DNA of 7,735 nucleotides from Negativicutes bacterium (GTDB lineage: Bacteria > Bacillota_C > Negativicutes > Acidaminococcales > Acidaminococcaceae): NCBI GenBank assembly GCA_009930275.1, contig RZYP01000093.1, positions 1 through 7,735 of the forward strand. The letters run 5' to 3'. The position numbers and the translations under genes were made by a program. The notes under the pieces were generated by a model. The model saw only the letters and a program-made list of their open reading frames with translations. It was not told where the DNA came from and ran no database searches. Below, piece after piece: positions 7,301 to 7,735 of this stretch. The first letter of the stretch is position 1; each line of letters starts with the position of its first letter.

Positions 7301-7735
7301 CATGACCACTGGCCGACTTACAAAAAGTCGATGCGGAAAACTCATACTATCCTTGCCCCACAGATGTCACCTGTCCATTTTCAATTCCTGCAGGCTGCAC
7401 TTCAAGGCTCTGGTTATCAGCTGGTAATTCCGCCTTTGCCAGACAAAAAAGCCGTTGATTTCGGCCTACGCTTCGTTAACAATGACATCTGCTACCCGTC
7501 TATAGTAACTATAGGCCAGATATTGCAGCTTCTTAAGTCCGGAGAATATGACCCGGAATCCACTTCCGTGCTTTTATTCGAATCAGGAGGCGGCTGCAGG
7601 GCTACAAACTATGTGGCCTTAATGAGAAAGGCGCTGAAAGACATTGGCTTGCCGCAGGTACCGGTTTTTTCCCTTTCAGGCAAAGATACCGGTGAATTCA
7701 ATGTTTCCATCGGGATGATGGACAAACTCCTCATG
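4322..7735 (+). CDS. Giant fused 2-hydroxyacyl-CoA dehydratase activase-type protein with DUF2229 (3' end outside window)
   Basis: A single frame of 1138 codons is open to the window end; relatives of this architecture run to roughly 1400 residues, so the C-terminus is missing. Module 1 (about 1-300) is a BcrA/BadF/HgdC ASKHA ATPase: GVDIGSTTIK at 7-16, ELGGEDAKITY at 101-111, cluster cysteines C124 (CAGGTGSF) and C163 (SRCGVF), GGP at 214-216. Module 2 (about 318-590) repeats this: GIDAGSTTTK at 320-329, MDIGGQDMKSF at 416-426, C442 (CSSGCGSF) and C481 (TRCTVF), GGT at 535-537. A four-cysteine segment C603, C606, C610, C629 follows. From 669 a DUF2229-type region holds C719 (CYPAK), C744 (YPCIPY), C761 (YNCP) and GRPYHIDPEINHG at 857-869; a further region has C932, C1057 (ICYPS) and C1092 (GGGCRATNY). 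Known activases use ATP to push one electron from a [4Fe-4S] cluster into a dehydratase or reductase. The substrate here is unknown. No signal peptide or membrane segment is seen. Confidence 0.93.
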   Translation, partial: MKQLRVGVDIGSTTIKIVIIDELENIIFHKYQRHFSDIPRAFCGFLDSARPILSESPFTVIVTGSAGIGLAEGLDLPFVQEVIACTAGIRKYLSNTNTAIELGGEDAKITYFYDNVEQRMNGVCAGGTGSFIDHMAALLNTDAAGLNEMAKHAKTLHPIASRCGVFAKTDVQALMNDGVVKEDIAASILQAVVNQTIGSLAQGRPIKAPLAFLGGPLFFLSELRTLFLKTLGIAEHESIVPESSPYFIALGAIWAQSGCSIDYCELTSRLANFKVSEVSINNLPPLFKNADDYEQFCSRHAEHKVKRADLSTHRGPAYLGIDAGSTTTKLTLINEGGDLLYSDYGSNQGKPLSSVVSALKKMYASLNKSTYIAYAGVTGYGEKMVQAALQVDMGEVETVAHFRAAETFLPGVTFVMDIGGQDMKSFTVKDGIIDSIKLNEACSSGCGSFISNFSQSLGMTVSDFAQAAITSERPVDLGTRCTVFMNSKVKQAQKEGASVSDISAGIAVSVIKNALFKVIRIKNTEELGAKIVVQGGTFYNDAVLRALENLLHCEVIRPDIAGLMGAYGIALLAKEAAPAAARSNLLPASDLDSFSIARTNYRCHICGNHCLITSLKFSSGKVYQTGNRCERGIGKALPKDPVPNLYEYKLNRVFNYEPLPEATAIKGQIGLPRVLNMYEDYPFWFTFFTKLGYRVILSDKSSRTIYEQGLETIPSDSLCYPAKMVHGHIIDLINKGVTKIFYPCIPYNIKEDPHADNNYNCPVVTSYAENIRANMKILSEKNIEFLQPFLPLDNPERMTKRMEEELKNENLSSHDIAVAAKAAYNELKRYKEDVQQQGEYVLEYLKKTNTKGIVLTGRPYHIDPEINHGLPELIQSYGLAVLSEDSISHLAQIPRPIRVMDQWMYHSRLYAAATLVANRADLEIIQLNSFGCGLDAITMDQVKELLEAKQKIYTAIKLDEINNLGAARIRIRSLLATLKVRKVGPQSNIDDDPHDHWPTYKKSMRKTHTILAPQMSPVHFQFLQAALQGSGYQLVIPPLPDKKAVDFGLRFVNNDICYPSIVTIGQILQLLKSGEYDPESTSVLLFESGGGCRATNYVALMRKALKDIGLPQVPVFSLSGKDTGEFNVSIGMMDKLLM

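Noticed and set aside
1..7735. CRISPR array, insertion sequence or prophage genes
   Set aside because: There are no regularly spaced direct repeats and no transposase, integrase or phage protein in any frame. Apart from the REP-like palindrome, nothing suggests mobility.

Overview
This window looks like a piece of chromosome from an anaerobic, low-to-moderate GC member of the Bacillota, in the Clostridia or Negativicutes. The evidence is strong AGGAGG-type ribosome binding sites, a TTGACA-N17-TATATT promoter, U-tract hairpin terminators, and a large radical-dehydratase-type activase, a family typical of strict anaerobes. The genus cannot be fixed from the sequence alone.

Left part (1-3243, + strand): the end of gltB, cut by the window start, and all of gltD. 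These encode the large and small subunits of NADPH-dependent glutamate synthase (GOGAT). The stop codon of gltB and the start codon of gltD share one base (TAATG), so the two are almost certainly one translationally coupled operon. GltD supplies electrons from NADPH through FAD and Fe-S clusters to the FMN and [3Fe-4S] centre of GltB, where 2-oxoglutarate is aminated to glutamate.

Middle (3244-3936): two strong hairpins back to back separate gltBD from a convergent nitroreductase-family gene on the - strand. One is flanked by T-runs on both strands and the other by a T-run for - strand transcription only, so the pair works as a two-way transcription barrier. The nitroreductase resembles the Frm2/Hbn1/CinD subgroup.

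Right part (3937-7735): an AT-rich divergent intergenic region carries a near-consensus promoter and a leader of about 160 bases. These drive a very large open frame, 1138 codons visible and still open at the window end. It encodes two consecutive BcrA/BadF/HgdC-type ASKHA ATPase modules, each with the conserved Cys-X38-Cys pair expected to hold a [4Fe-4S] cluster. A small four-cysteine segment follows, and then DUF2229-type regions with motifs that recall the 2-hydroxyacyl-CoA dehydratase/double-cubane protein superfamily. A single chain that carries both the ATP-driven electron donor and acceptor-like modules is the most interesting object here. Its substrate is unknown.
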